Below, piece by piece: positions 7,643 through 14,594 of a DNA stretch of 64,000 nucleotides; position 1 is the first letter of the stretch, and every line of letters starts with the position of its first letter. The notes under the pieces were generated by a model that was given only the letters and a program-made list of their open reading frames with translations, made no database searches and had not been told where the DNA came from. The translations under genes and the position numbers were made by a program. This stretch comes from Bacteroidales bacterium (GTDB lineage: Bacteria; Bacteroidota; Bacteroidia; Bacteroidales; UBA932): contig JAKSKN010000004.1 of the NCBI GenBank assembly GCA_024401695.1, forward strand, positions 124,001 through 188,000, written 5' to 3'.

Positions 7643-8782
7643 TTAGCCCTTTCCGTTGATTGTCACGTTGGCGGACAGCGGTACCTTGCCGGATCTTATG
7701 GCGTGAAGGGCGTCCGCTTCGCTGGCAAAGTTGTAAACACGGTTGTCAGGCGACGTCGCTGCCGTGTAGAGGCCCAAAATTTCCTCCTGTTTTGGCAAAT
7801 GCATGACCTGGCCGCTCGACCTGTCCTTGAACGGGTTGCTGGAAGGCAGCAATTTTTCCCTGCATTCCTTCACGGCGGCGTCTGAAGCGGGCACGTGAAC
7901 GTTTATTGTATCACCGTCGAAGTCCGCGCCAAGGCCCACACATGGCGCAGGAGGCACTGCAATGGCCTTTGCATCAATAATTTTAGGAAAAGCGGCGTTA
8001 ATCGAGAACCTGTGCCACTGCGGAGCGCGCGAATACCACACAGGACGCTCCTGCACAACGTCGTTCAAGGCCTTTTCGGCGTACGGAGTCCTGTCTTTAA
8101 CCGCCTTCAGCGCCTCGGCATCCCTCATTCCGAGCTGCTTGAGCCTTCTTTGGATGTATGGAGCGTACATTTTGAACGCCAAATCCTTAGGAAGTCCTAT
8201 ATGATCCATATCCAGCTCAGGATCAACGATGATCGTAGACCTTCCGACGTTGTCCACCGGCTTCGCAATCATCTTATTCGACATCCAGGAGAACTTCGAG
8301 GTCTTTCCGACTATCTTTTTAAGGAATCCCTGGACGTCTTTTGCCTTGGTTTTGGGCTTAACAGCGTCTCCGTAGCCGTATACGCTCTTGACGGCGTCGT
8401 AAAGTGCCAGCCTGCTCTTGCCTGCCAGCTTGTCCCCGAACATGGCACGCTCCTCGTTATGGGCGTCACGCACGTCCATGAGGTCCTTGTAGAGCACATT
8501 GGCGTCTCCCATAAGCAGCGTTTCCCCTTGAACGGCGAACGGACGGAACTTTGGAGGCAGTACAGGCACCGCCTCTATCATAAAATCGGCCGGAGACATG
8601 TTGTTTCTGCGTAAACCGCTAGCTATACGCAGCTTTTGCACGGCTCCAGAGCGCTTGGTACGCTTCCCATCTGCCAATTCACGCTTTCCCTCGGCCTCTA
8701 TCTTGTCTGCATCTAGCTGCTGTAGGGCATACAATATAGCTTCAGGCCCTGTTTCTGGTATATTTTCAACGTTTTCAGGCAT
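7643..8782 (-). CDS. RNA polymerase beta' subunit, catalytic fragment
   Basis: The 379-aa product matches the active-site part of bacterial beta': VLPPKFRPF (residues 74-82), a switch/rudder-like region with NVGRSTIIVDPEL (178-190) and GLPKDLAF, RPVWYSRAPQWHR (246-258), and ADFDGDTINVHVP (286-298), whose three aspartates (DFDGD, 287-291) chelate the catalytic Mg. PSSNPF and LPKQEEILGLY follow, as in the family. The N-terminal zinc/clamp part and the C-terminal bridge-helix/trigger-loop part are absent, so the subunit is split over several genes. Together with the beta genes at 52212 and 53315 it implies a phage multisubunit RNA polymerase. The minus-strand promoter (TTGACT-N17-TATACT) is leaderless, with ATG 7 nt after the -10 box. 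Confidence 0.88.
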   Translation of the reverse strand: MPENVENIPETGPEAILYALQQLDADKIEAEGKRELADGKRTKRSGAVQKLRIASGLRRNNMSPADFMIEAVPVLPPKFRPFAVQGETLLMGDANVLYKDLMDVRDAHNEERAMFGDKLAGKSRLALYDAVKSVYGYGDAVKPKTKAKDVQGFLKKIVGKTSKFSWMSNKMIAKPVDNVGRSTIIVDPELDMDHIGLPKDLAFKMYAPYIQRRLKQLGMRDAEALKAVKDRTPYAEKALNDVVQERPVWYSRAPQWHRFSINAAFPKIIDAKAIAVPPAPCVGLGADFDGDTINVHVPASDAAVKECREKLLPSSNPFKDRSSGQVMHLPKQEEILGLYTAATSPDNRVYNFASEADALHAIRSGKVPLSANVTINGKG

Positions 8783-8818
8783 ATGTGCCAGTATACAGCA
8801 CTATATCTGCGTAGTCAA
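8783..8818 (-). promoter_or_regulatory. Sigma70-type promoter, leaderless (minus strand)
   Basis: Read on the minus strand: TTGACT, 17-nt spacer, TATACT, GGCACAT, then the ATG at 8782. It is divergent from the plus-strand promoter at 8829. Confidence 0.75.
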
Positions 8819-8828
8819 GGTGGGCATT

Positions 8829-8865
8829 GAAAAAACGGCATATTTAGTGTTATACATATGTGCTA
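8829..8865 (+). promoter_or_regulatory. GAAAAA/TATACATAT promoter, leaderless
   Basis: TTGAAAAAACGG, then TATACATATGTGCTATG with the ATG at 8865. Member of the shared promoter class. Confidence 0.7.
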
Positions 8866-9383
8866 TGCGTATTACATCAGCTCAACAGGCCATCGCCGCT
8901 GGCCTGCTCAAAGAAGCGGCTGAGGAAGCGGAACTCACCGAGTTCCGCGAGGACGACCTTGTGTGCTGCAAAGGTGCAGTATACAGGGTCGTTGCGCTGT
9001 CGTGGCCTATTCACCGGGATAGGTACCTCCTGGTGAAGCGGACCAGGGACGACAGATACTGCAGGGGGTTTGCCCCCTCGCAGAAGCTCGTATCAGAGGT
9101 CCGAAAGGCCGTGGCCGACATATCGGCCATCTGCGGACCGACCAGAATCCAGAGGGTATCACGCCGCAGGGTTGGTGGCTACACCAACCCAGACGGAACC
9201 GCGGTTCCAGAGTCCTGGAGCACCTGGTACGAATATAAGTGGGTGACGACTCCGTCTGAGGCCAAGAAGTTCATACTCAATGGCGATTACGCCAAACACG
9301 GCTACAAGCTGTGTGCAGTATGTGTGCTGATTGGTGCAGGACGTCTGCACATCCCCGTGAAAGACGGCGTACCGGCCGTGTAA
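8865..9383 (+). CDS. Unknown protein in single-gene cassette
   Basis: The 172-aa product has an N-terminal helical segment rich in Ala/Glu, a beta-rich middle (DDLVCCKGAVYRVVALSW) and a basic central stretch (RVSRRRVGG). No known family was recognised. The start is fixed by the leaderless promoter. Two hairpins follow, the second a clear terminator. Probably an early accessory gene. Confidence 0.5.
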   Translation: MRITSAQQAIAAGLLKEAAEEAELTEFREDDLVCCKGAVYRVVALSWPIHRDRYLLVKRTRDDRYCRGFAPSQKLVSEVRKAVADISAICGPTRIQRVSRRRVGGYTNPDGTAVPESWSTWYEYKWVTTPSEAKKFILNGDYAKHGYKLCAVCVLIGAGRLHIPVKDGVPAV

Positions 9384-9436
9384 CCATAAAGCTTTCTCGG
9401 AGGCGTGCCGGCCTCCTTGCATAGCAATAGTCACAT

Positions 9437-9496
9437 GCCTAGGACCAGGGGCGGCGGCACACGCCCCTGGTCTGCCTATAGGTGTTTTTTTTATTT
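9437..9496 (+). terminator. Rho-independent terminator
   Basis: GACCAGGGGC pairs with GCCCCTGGTC (9443-9472), extended by CCTA/TAGG outside, followed by eight T. A second GGAGGC/GCCTCC hairpin lies upstream near 9399-9416. Confidence 0.85.
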
Positions 9497-9504
9497 TACG
9501 CACG

Positions 9505-9544
9505 GGTGAAATATATAGGCATATGGTGCTATATATAATTGCTA
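9505..9544 (+). promoter_or_regulatory. GAAATA/TATATATAA promoter, leaderless
   Basis: GGTGAAATATATAG, then GCTATATATAATTGCTATG with the ATG at 9544. The downstream half is identical to the promoter at 3938. Confidence 0.7.
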
Positions 9545-9723
9545 TGTTAGAGATATTAGACGTAACTATGCCGCTTCTGGCGGTAGCATTGTTGATGGTC
9601 CATTCGACCATCTTCGCTTGGCAGACTCTTGGGCAACCGGCGCATGACGCCACTGTCCCTGAGGCATTAAATGTTATGGGACTGTGCGTCGCCCTCGCGT
9701 GGTTCCTGTATTTCTGGGCGTAA
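9544..9723 (+). CDS. Small two-helix membrane protein
   Basis: A 59-aa product with two predicted membrane segments, residues about 8-27 (MPLLAVALLMVHSTIFAW) and 43-58 (ending LAWFLYFWA), joined by a short polar loop. It sits in a single-gene cassette between a leaderless promoter and a TTCG-loop terminator. Size and topology would suit a holin, an inner-membrane exclusion protein or a host-interfering peptide; nothing in the sequence chooses between these. Confidence 0.6.
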   Translation: MLEILDVTMPLLAVALLMVHSTIFAWQTLGQPAHDATVPEALNVMGLCVALAWFLYFWA

Positions 9724-9731
9724 ACGAACCC

Positions 9732-9755
9732 AAGGCGCTTCGGCGCCTTTTTTTA
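9732..9755 (+). terminator. Rho-independent terminator (TTCG loop)
   Basis: Third copy of AAGGCGC-TTCG-GCGCCTT followed by T7. Confidence 0.9.
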
Positions 9756-9758
9756 ATC

Positions 9759-10349
9759 ATGAATAAAGAAGAAACAAATATAGAAAAAGACATAAGGAAA
9801 AAGACGGGCTTGGAGCCTGTCTTGACCCCAAGCCTAGGCCGCAACGCCAGAAACGGTGATGCGGTTATTGTAAAGGCTGACGGTTCTGAATTTATAAGCC
9901 ACGTACTGTCTATATCGGACGCAGGAGACGCAGACGGCGTCGAAAGGGCTATTATCGTCGCAGGTGCAGACGACAAGCCGCTCGAAGTCGACGAATCTTG
10001 CGTATCTTCCGTATATGCCGATATAGTAGGTAAAATAAAGAGAGGAACCGTGCTGCGTATAGGCATGGATCTCGTATGCAGCAGCCACATCAGTCGCGTG
10101 GCCGTATCGTACGAGGTTGGTAGCGGAAAGCCTACCGGCGATATAGCCGACATCCTGTACGCAGAGGCGTCAAAGCTCCTAGGGTATGTATTCCCGGACA
10201 AGCTTCCGGCGTTTACAGGAAGCGTGTCCATACACGTCACTCTACCTGAGTACGGAAACGTACTGGCCTGGAGGAACTGCTGTGTGACGCCAGCTAAAGT
10301 GGTGTCCATAGTGGGCAGCCTGAAAAGGCGCCTGGCCAGCCTGGAGTGA
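9759..10349 (+). CDS. Unknown soluble protein
   Basis: The 196-aa product has a lysine/glutamate-rich N-terminus and mixed alpha/beta character (GDAVIVKADGSEF, RAIIVAGADD). No recognised domain. It begins 4 nt after the T run of the previous terminator with no clear promoter in between, so it may depend on read-through. A strong terminator follows. Confidence 0.5.
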   Translation: MNKEETNIEKDIRKKTGLEPVLTPSLGRNARNGDAVIVKADGSEFISHVLSISDAGDADGVERAIIVAGADDKPLEVDESCVSSVYADIVGKIKRGTVLRIGMDLVCSSHISRVAVSYEVGSGKPTGDIADILYAEASKLLGYVFPDKLPAFTGSVSIHVTLPEYGNVLAWRNCCVTPAKVVSIVGSLKRRLASLE

Positions 10350-10353
10350 ATGC

Positions 10354-10385
10354 AAGCGCCCGTGAACAAACGGGCGCTTTTTTTA
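10354..10385 (+). terminator. Rho-independent terminator
   Basis: AAGCGCCCG pairs with CGGGCGCTT (10354-10379), followed by a seven-T run. Confidence 0.9.
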
Positions 10386-10434
10386 CTACGCACCGAAAGG
10401 TGTAGATTCTACTGAAGTTATTACGTTCCAATAC

Positions 10435-10821
10435 ATGATGAAAAATATAAGCGCAATACTAATAGCAGTAGCAGTCGTCCTGTGCGGCATGTCTTTCGCA
10501 AATGAGACCGGGGCACAGGCAGTAACACGTGTGCCGGCGATGCACAGGCATATCGCTGTTCACAATACCGGTAAGAGGGTTGCCAAGCGCGGCAACGCTG
10601 TACATTCAAAGTTCGCCACCGTACTTCGCAAGCACGGCAAGGCGTTTCACTTTGGAAAGCAGCTCAAGCACCGCAAGGGTATCGTGATCCGCCACCGTGC
10701 GCATCGTCCGCATCGCGCATGTACCGCACAGCGTGTATGCCATAGGCATTTCGCCATGAAGAGGCACTGCCGCCACGGATGGCACAGGCATGCCGGATTC
10801 ATGCACAGGAGGCACAAGTAA
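10435..10821 (+). CDS. Secreted histidine/arginine-rich protein
   Basis: The N-terminus is a clear signal peptide: MMKN, a hydrophobic core (ISAILIAVAVVLCGM), then a likely cleavage site near ANETGAQA. The mature chain of about 100 residues is extremely basic and rich in His and Arg, with repeated H-R-H, RHRAHRPHR and HRRH motifs and four cysteines. It has almost no acidic residue. Such a chain in the periplasm could bind metal, nucleic acid or lipopolysaccharide; no family is recognised. The composition differs from all neighbouring genes. It is followed by its own terminator. Confidence 0.65.
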   Translation: MMKNISAILIAVAVVLCGMSFANETGAQAVTRVPAMHRHIAVHNTGKRVAKRGNAVHSKFATVLRKHGKAFHFGKQLKHRKGIVIRHRAHRPHRACTAQRVCHRHFAMKRHCRHGWHRHAGFMHRRHK

Positions 10822-10838
10822 CAATAGTTGTCACACAG

Positions 10839-10871
10839 GGCCGGGGACGCAGGCGCTTCCCCGGCCTTTTG
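10839..10871 (+). terminator. Rho-independent terminator
   Basis: GGCCGGGGA pairs with TCCCCGGCC, followed by TTTT. Confidence 0.75.
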
Positions 10872-10878
10872 CGTATAG

Positions 10879-10915
10879 TGAAAAAACATACTGTTTTGCG
10901 CTATATATAAATGTA
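10879..10915 (+). promoter_or_regulatory. GAAAAA/TATATATAA promoter of the structured RNA
   Basis: GTGAAAAAACATAC, then GCGCTATATATAAATGTACC. It is the same class as the leaderless gene promoters, but no reading frame follows; a structured non-coding region does. Confidence 0.75.
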
Positions 10916-11390
10916 CCGGACGGTTGTTTGACACTGCAGTCGTCACGGGCGCCTCCTTCGGGCAAGCGTAATTCATACGCACCCTGAGGGGAAGGCCTAC
11001 GATGAGGAGAAATCGTAGGCAGGCGCGCTGCCTAGGCACATACAGCCGAAGCAGCGTAGCCGAGTCCGCTGAACGGTGCTCCTACCGTCTGCAGGGCGAC
11101 ACCGCAACACACGCGGTGCAGCCGAAAGGCAATTGGACACCTGCGGTGGTGTGTTTGCCGCAGGTGTCCAAACAGTCTCGGGAAAGTTGGAAGCGCAAGC
11201 GTCAAGAAACGCTTGGCCCGGGTTCGACCCCCGGCGAGACTATCGCAGAAGGAACCGTACCACTCCTTCTGTAGTTCCAGCTGGAAGGCGGTTCACGCCA
11301 AACCTGTTGTGCTACTGCGGCACTGACACAACAGGTTAGGAAAAGGCCTACTGGATCCGCAGATCCAGTAGGTTCATATTTTTTTTATTT
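10912..11390 (+). ncRNA. Large structured non-coding RNA with embedded tRNA-like element
   Basis: About 460 nt between a promoter and a terminator contain no credible gene but many perfect hairpins: GCGTA/TACGC near 10966-10980, a 9-bp stem (10995-11003 with 11012-11020), CACCGC/GCGGTG near 11100-11118, GCC-GAAA-GGC, a 14-bp stem (11133-11146 with 11158-11171), CAGAAGGA/TCCTTCTG (11246-11271) and an 11-bp stem (11301-11311 with 11327-11337). Positions 11174-11242 form a tRNA-like fold: a 7-bp acceptor (AGTCTCG/CGAGACT) and a perfect T-arm (CCGGG-TTCGACC-CCCGG). The D-arm is degenerate and the anticodon arm is a 7-bp stem with a 6-nt loop. The size and ornate folding recall the large phage-associated RNAs GOLLD and ROOL, but I cannot assign it to either. 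Confidence 0.75.
11174..11242 (+). other. tRNA-like domain inside the structured RNA
   Basis: The acceptor (11174-11180 with 11235-11241) and T-arm (11218-11234) are canonical. The D region keeps TTGG..AGCGC as in normal tRNAs but lacks a proper stem, and the anticodon-position hairpin CAAGCGT-CAAGAA-ACGCTTG has an abnormal loop. It is probably not a decoding tRNA; more likely a processing signal or a tRNA mimic. Confidence 0.6.
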
Positions 11391-11391
11391 T
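11345..11391 (+). terminator. Rho-independent terminator of the structured RNA
   Basis: CCTACTGGATC pairs with GATCCAGTAGG (11347-11372) with loop CGCA, followed by TTCATA and nine T. Confidence 0.85.
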
Positions 11392-11399
11392 AGCACAAA

Positions 11400-11437
11400 G
11401 GAAAAACATATCGCCATCAGGCTATATATAAGTGCTA
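11400..11437 (+). promoter_or_regulatory. GAAAAA/TATATATAA promoter, leaderless
   Basis: AAGGAAAAACATAT, then GGCTATATATAAGTGCTATG with the ATG at 11437. Confidence 0.75.
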
Positions 11438-11835
11438 TGAAGACGTATTCTATACTGGAAGCGTTACTGCCTAACCTGGCAGTAATGCTGGAAAGAAATA
11501 TGAGGAGTGTAAGTGCTCTGACGGTCATCAGCGAGCCTGAGGTCGGTCGCGTCGTAAGCTACGAAATCGAAGTTTGCGACGTCAACAACAACGGGCTGTT
11601 AGTCACAGAGGATTGCTGTGACTATGATGACGCTCCCCGGTATCGTACCATTTCCAAGTTCAGGATGGTGCAGAAACTGGCCGACACGTCGAGCGCAAGC
11701 ACGGAGCCGTATAACGGCTGTCCGTTCCGTTTCTTTATCGACGGCAAGATAAAGGCCGTCGATGAAAACGGAATATGGCTGGAAGGAAGAGACCTTCCGG
11801 TGAAGCAAGTCTACCCCAGGATAAAAACCTGGTAG
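11437..11835 (+). CDS. Unknown protein in single-gene cassette
   Basis: A 132-aa soluble product. The first 30 residues look helical; the rest is beta-like with several aspartate/cysteine pairs (CDVNNNG, EDCCDYDD). No family recognised. Start fixed by the leaderless promoter; a bulged hairpin terminator follows. Confidence 0.5.
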   Translation: MKTYSILEALLPNLAVMLERNMRSVSALTVISEPEVGRVVSYEIEVCDVNNNGLLVTEDCCDYDDAPRYRTISKFRMVQKLADTSSASTEPYNGCPFRFFIDGKIKAVDENGIWLEGRDLPVKQVYPRIKTW

Positions 11836-11842
11836 AACCAAG

Positions 11843-11895
11843 GCCCGGCACGGGGCCTAATCAAACAACGGAAGGTCGTGCCGCCTTCTTTTTTA
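11843..11895 (+). terminator. Bulged hairpin terminator
   Basis: AAGG..GGCACG pairs with CGTGCC..CCTT across a 24-nt loop, followed by six T. Confidence 0.65.
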
Positions 11896-11919
11896 TTAGC
11901 TAGCTAAAAAGATACAATA

Positions 11920-13368
11920 ATGGAAGTAAAAACAAAGTACATAAAGTCGGACAATATAATGTCGGTGATGGAGAGCGCGTCTATAGAGGTATACGACAGC
12001 CTTCCACTGGCGACATACGACGTGGTGCCGAATCCTGCGACAGGTGCGTTGCAGCTGAAGGAGGTCGGTGACCTGGATAATATCCCGGAGAAGGTTTACG
12101 GTAATGTTGAGCCTACCGTAAGCAGGATAATAGAGACGTTCAAGTACCGCAGCCCGGCCAACACCGGCATAATGCTGTCCGGGCTGAAGGGTACCGGCAA
12201 GACTCTGATGACGCGTATGATCAGCAACAAGGCCAGGGAAATAGGCATGCCGACGATACTGGTCAACGCGTCTTTCCAGATGCACAGCCTCGTGCAGTTC
12301 ATAAAGACCATAACCGTTCCGGCCGTCGTGATATTCGACGAGTTCGACAAGACGTACGACGCATCCACCAAGAAGGGCAACGACGAGTCCGACAGTAACG
12401 CGCAGTCCAGCCTGCTCACACTGCTGGACGGTGTGTACTCGTCCAACAAGCTGTTCATCTTCAGCCTCAACAAGGTGACGTCGGTCAGCGACTACCTGCT
12501 CAGCCGTCCGGGTAGGGTGTTCTACCATTACAAGTTCGACGCGCTCGACCCTGACACCGTGGAGGCGGTGTGCCAGGACAGGCTTGCCAACCCTGCGTTT
12601 ACCAACGATGTGATAATGCTGTCGCATGTCATCAAGAACTTCACGTTCGATATACTCAACGCTATCATAGACGAGTGCAACCACTACAACGAGAGTCCGC
12701 TGAAGTTTGCAGACAACCTGAACGTCAGCGTCGGTATAGAGGGCTACTACAAGTTCGAGTTGTTCGACGCGGCCACCGGCATGAGCCTGGGCTCGGCCAA
12801 TCAGTACGTCACGTCTGATTTCGGCAGGGACGATATATTCATACCGTTCGACAAGAACCTGTACAACGACCCGTGGTTCTCGGAAAACACCGATCCTAAC
12901 GAGTACAAGGTAGAAGGAAAGGGCAAGGGAGGCAAGAAGGCATGGAAGAAGGAGTTCATAGACAGGTTCAAGGCTACCAAGCTGTACGCCTCGATACCTG
13001 ACGTAATGCTCACCAACTTCGACACGCCGCACTGGTACGACGGCCCGTCTACGGTGTACATGGACGGCAGCGACGTCATGCACGGAGCGCACATACGCGG
13101 CTGTGCCTCTGACATGGACATTCACGTGTGCATACCGCGTACGGCCATGTCCTCTGTGTGGAAGATAGCTGCAGAAGTCTGCAAGGACGGCACTATTACG
13201 ACCGTACCTCTGTTCAACGGACATATCGTCGTGCGTATGCAAAAGCAGAAGCGCGAGGAGTACACGGCTGCCAGCTTCGCGGCCGGGCTGGAGGCGTCTA
13301 TGGCTGAAGGGTCCATGGGTGCCATGCCCCACCAGGGACCGGCAGCTAAAAGGCATCGCATTATATGA
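11920..13368 (+). CDS. AAA+ ATPase
   Basis: The 482-aa product has a single AAA+ module: Walker A GLKGTGKT near residues 88-95, Walker B VVIFDEFDK near 137-145, a sensor-1-like FIFSLNKV near 180-187, and an arginine in SRPGR about 12 residues on. The downstream half has no recognised domain; it is rich in aromatic and acidic residues and ends in a low-complexity tail. It could be a remodelling or chaperone ATPase for replication or assembly. It overlaps the next gene by 4 nt, so the two are coupled. Confidence 0.75.
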   Translation: MEVKTKYIKSDNIMSVMESASIEVYDSLPLATYDVVPNPATGALQLKEVGDLDNIPEKVYGNVEPTVSRIIETFKYRSPANTGIMLSGLKGTGKTLMTRMISNKAREIGMPTILVNASFQMHSLVQFIKTITVPAVVIFDEFDKTYDASTKKGNDESDSNAQSSLLTLLDGVYSSNKLFIFSLNKVTSVSDYLLSRPGRVFYHYKFDALDPDTVEAVCQDRLANPAFTNDVIMLSHVIKNFTFDILNAIIDECNHYNESPLKFADNLNVSVGIEGYYKFELFDAATGMSLGSANQYVTSDFGRDDIFIPFDKNLYNDPWFSENTDPNEYKVEGKGKGGKKAWKKEFIDRFKATKLYASIPDVMLTNFDTPHWYDGPSTVYMDGSDVMHGAHIRGCASDMDIHVCIPRTAMSSVWKIAAEVCKDGTITTVPLFNGHIVVRMQKQKREEYTAASFAAGLEASMAEGSMGAMPHQGPAAKRHRII

Positions 13369-14180
13369 CATTCTACATAATAGCGTTTTCTGTGCTGCTG
13401 ATAACCGGCATTATGCAGATATGCCAGTGGAGGTCGCACAGGAAAGTCAATGCCGCCGGGGGAGACCCCGGCGGCAAGCCTAGGAAATGCAAGGACTGCG
13501 AACACTTCGACTTCCTGGACTACTCTTCGTCAAGGAGGTTTGTGTTCGACGGCAGGCGTATATACCACGAGTACCTTCGTGACGGCTCAAGCCTGGGATA
13601 TGTAGATATATACGAGACTGCGGCCGGCAGGTATGTGGCAGTTATAGACGACAGCGACTACTCCAAGAAAACCATACTTCCTGCGGCAGACAAGGACGAG
13701 TTGTCACGCAAGTTGAACGGCGCGTTCCCTGGAGGAAAGGCTGAATTGGGAAGCCCTGTCTACTATGGCGCTACAATGCAGCGGGAAGGCAGGCATGCAC
13801 TGTTGAGGGACGGCTGGATAATCACCCGTATTGTCGATGTGGACGCTCCTGTACAAAACGAGGACACCACGGACGACGACAGGTGGGATCCAATGACTCC
13901 ACGTATTGGAGACGATGGGTTTGATGAAGGAGTGGAGTCGTTCATCAAGGACATCAACACAGCGCACACCGGCTATTACGGCACCGAAGCGAACTACACC
14001 GGGAGGAAGTCGAATGAGGTATATCGCAAGGCGTATATGCAGCATCTCAAGGAGGCCAGGGAGGTTGTCGACTGTCCCCTGGACAAAATGAGCCCTATCG
14101 ACGCCGAGATAAGCCGGGAGACCGCCCTGAAGGCGTTCGGCGTGGAATCTGATGATGTCCGGGAAACCAGGCGTCCCTAA
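13365..14180 (+). CDS. Membrane-anchored protein of unknown function
   Basis: The 271-aa product begins with one hydrophobic segment (residues about 2-20, FYIIAFSVLLITGIMQI) followed by basic residues, so it is N-terminally anchored with a cytoplasmic body. CKDC (about residues 43-46) may bind metal. The body is acidic and charged. It is coupled to the AAA+ ATPase by a 4-nt overlap, so it may be a membrane partner of that ATPase (inference). Confidence 0.5.
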   Translation: MTFYIIAFSVLLITGIMQICQWRSHRKVNAAGGDPGGKPRKCKDCEHFDFLDYSSSRRFVFDGRRIYHEYLRDGSSLGYVDIYETAAGRYVAVIDDSDYSKKTILPAADKDELSRKLNGAFPGGKAELGSPVYYGATMQREGRHALLRDGWIITRIVDVDAPVQNEDTTDDDRWDPMTPRIGDDGFDEGVESFIKDINTAHTGYYGTEANYTGRKSNEVYRKAYMQHLKEAREVVDCPLDKMSPIDAEISRETALKAFGVESDDVRETRRP

Positions 14181-14218
14181 GGGAAACCGGGTACAGCTTT
14201 CCATATGGGGGACGTAAT

Positions 14219-14274
14219 GGGTATACTAAAGTATACATAGTAGTCGGGTATACTAAAGTATACCCTCCTACTAT
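14219..14274 (+). repeat. Twin palindromes and extended hairpin
   Basis: GTATAC-TAAA-GTATAC occurs twice (14221-14236 and 14248-14263). The second copy is extended to GGGTATAC/GTATACCC and flanked by ATAGTAG (14237-14243) and CTACTAT (14268-14274), giving one long hairpin with a 2x2 internal loop. It lies between the membrane protein gene and the tRNA promoter, so it may be an operator pair or a terminator/attenuator. Confidence 0.7.
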
Positions 14275-14326
14275 GAAGAAAGTGGCAAGCACTTTCAAAG
14301 GTAGGTACTAAATTATGAAAAATGTC

Positions 14327-14362
14327 TTGACAGGCAACGCAACATGGTTTAGTATCTACTCA
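14327..14362 (+). promoter_or_regulatory. Promoter of the tRNA array
   Basis: TTGACA, 17-nt spacer, TAGTAT, about 8 nt before tRNA-Asn. Confidence 0.7.
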
Positions 14363-14364
14363 AT

Positions 14365-14437
14365 TCCCCGGTAGCTCAGTTGGCAGAGCACGCGACTGTT
14401 AATCGCGCTGTCGCTGGTTCGATCCCAGCCCGGGGAG
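14365..14437 (+). tRNA. tRNA-Asn(GTT)
   Basis: Acceptor TCCCCGG/CCGGGGA, anticodon stem CGCGA/TCGCG with loop CTGTTAA, T-arm GCTGG-TTCGATC-CCAGC. CCA is not encoded. Confidence 0.9.
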
Positions 14438-14517
14438 CTTAGAGGGAGTCGCAGGTTCGAGCCCTGCAGTGCACCATATGGTGTACTTGGTGTAGCGGCA
14501 ACACACCTTCGCTTATC
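14438..14517 (+). tRNA. Candidate circularly permuted tRNA
   Basis: The 3' half of a tRNA precedes its 5' half. In order: anticodon-stem 3' strand GAGGG (14442-14446), 4-nt variable loop AGTC, T-arm GCAGG-TTCGAGC-CCTGC (14451-14467), acceptor 3' strand (14468-14475), a 4-nt linker ATAT, acceptor 5' strand (14480-14487), D-arm GTGT-AGCGGCA-ACAC (14490-14504), and anticodon-stem 5' strand CCTTC (14506-14510). The acceptor pairs over 8 bp with one GU. The ends coincide with the mature 3' end of tRNA-Asn and 5' end of tRNA-Pro, so normal tRNA processing would leave a molecule open in the anticodon loop. The anticodon cannot be assigned, and position 33 would not be U. Confidence 0.55.
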
Positions 14518-14591
14518 CTGGATATAGCTCAGCTTGGTAGAGCGCTGCATTTGGGATGCAGATGTCGCAGGTTCAAATCCTGCTATCCAGA
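14518..14591 (+). tRNA. tRNA-Pro(TGG)
   Basis: Acceptor CTGGATA/TATCCAG, anticodon stem CTGCA/TGCAG with loop TTTGGGA, T-arm GCAGG-TTCAAAT-CCTGC. Confidence 0.9.
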
Positions 14592-14594
14592 TGG

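Noticed and set aside
11002-11339. Overlapping open frames within the structured RNA
   Set aside because: They cross perfect hairpins and the tRNA-like element, have no recognisable protein character, and do not start at the promoter.
10912-11390. The structured RNA as a tmRNA
   Set aside because: The tRNA-like part is internal, no resume-codon tag frame was found and the 5' and 3' ends do not pair as in tmRNA.
11896-13371. A 491-codon minus-strand frame opposite the AAA+ ATPase gene
   Set aside because: It is a shadow: low-complexity His/Arg/Val translation, no start context, and the plus strand has clear ATPase motifs.
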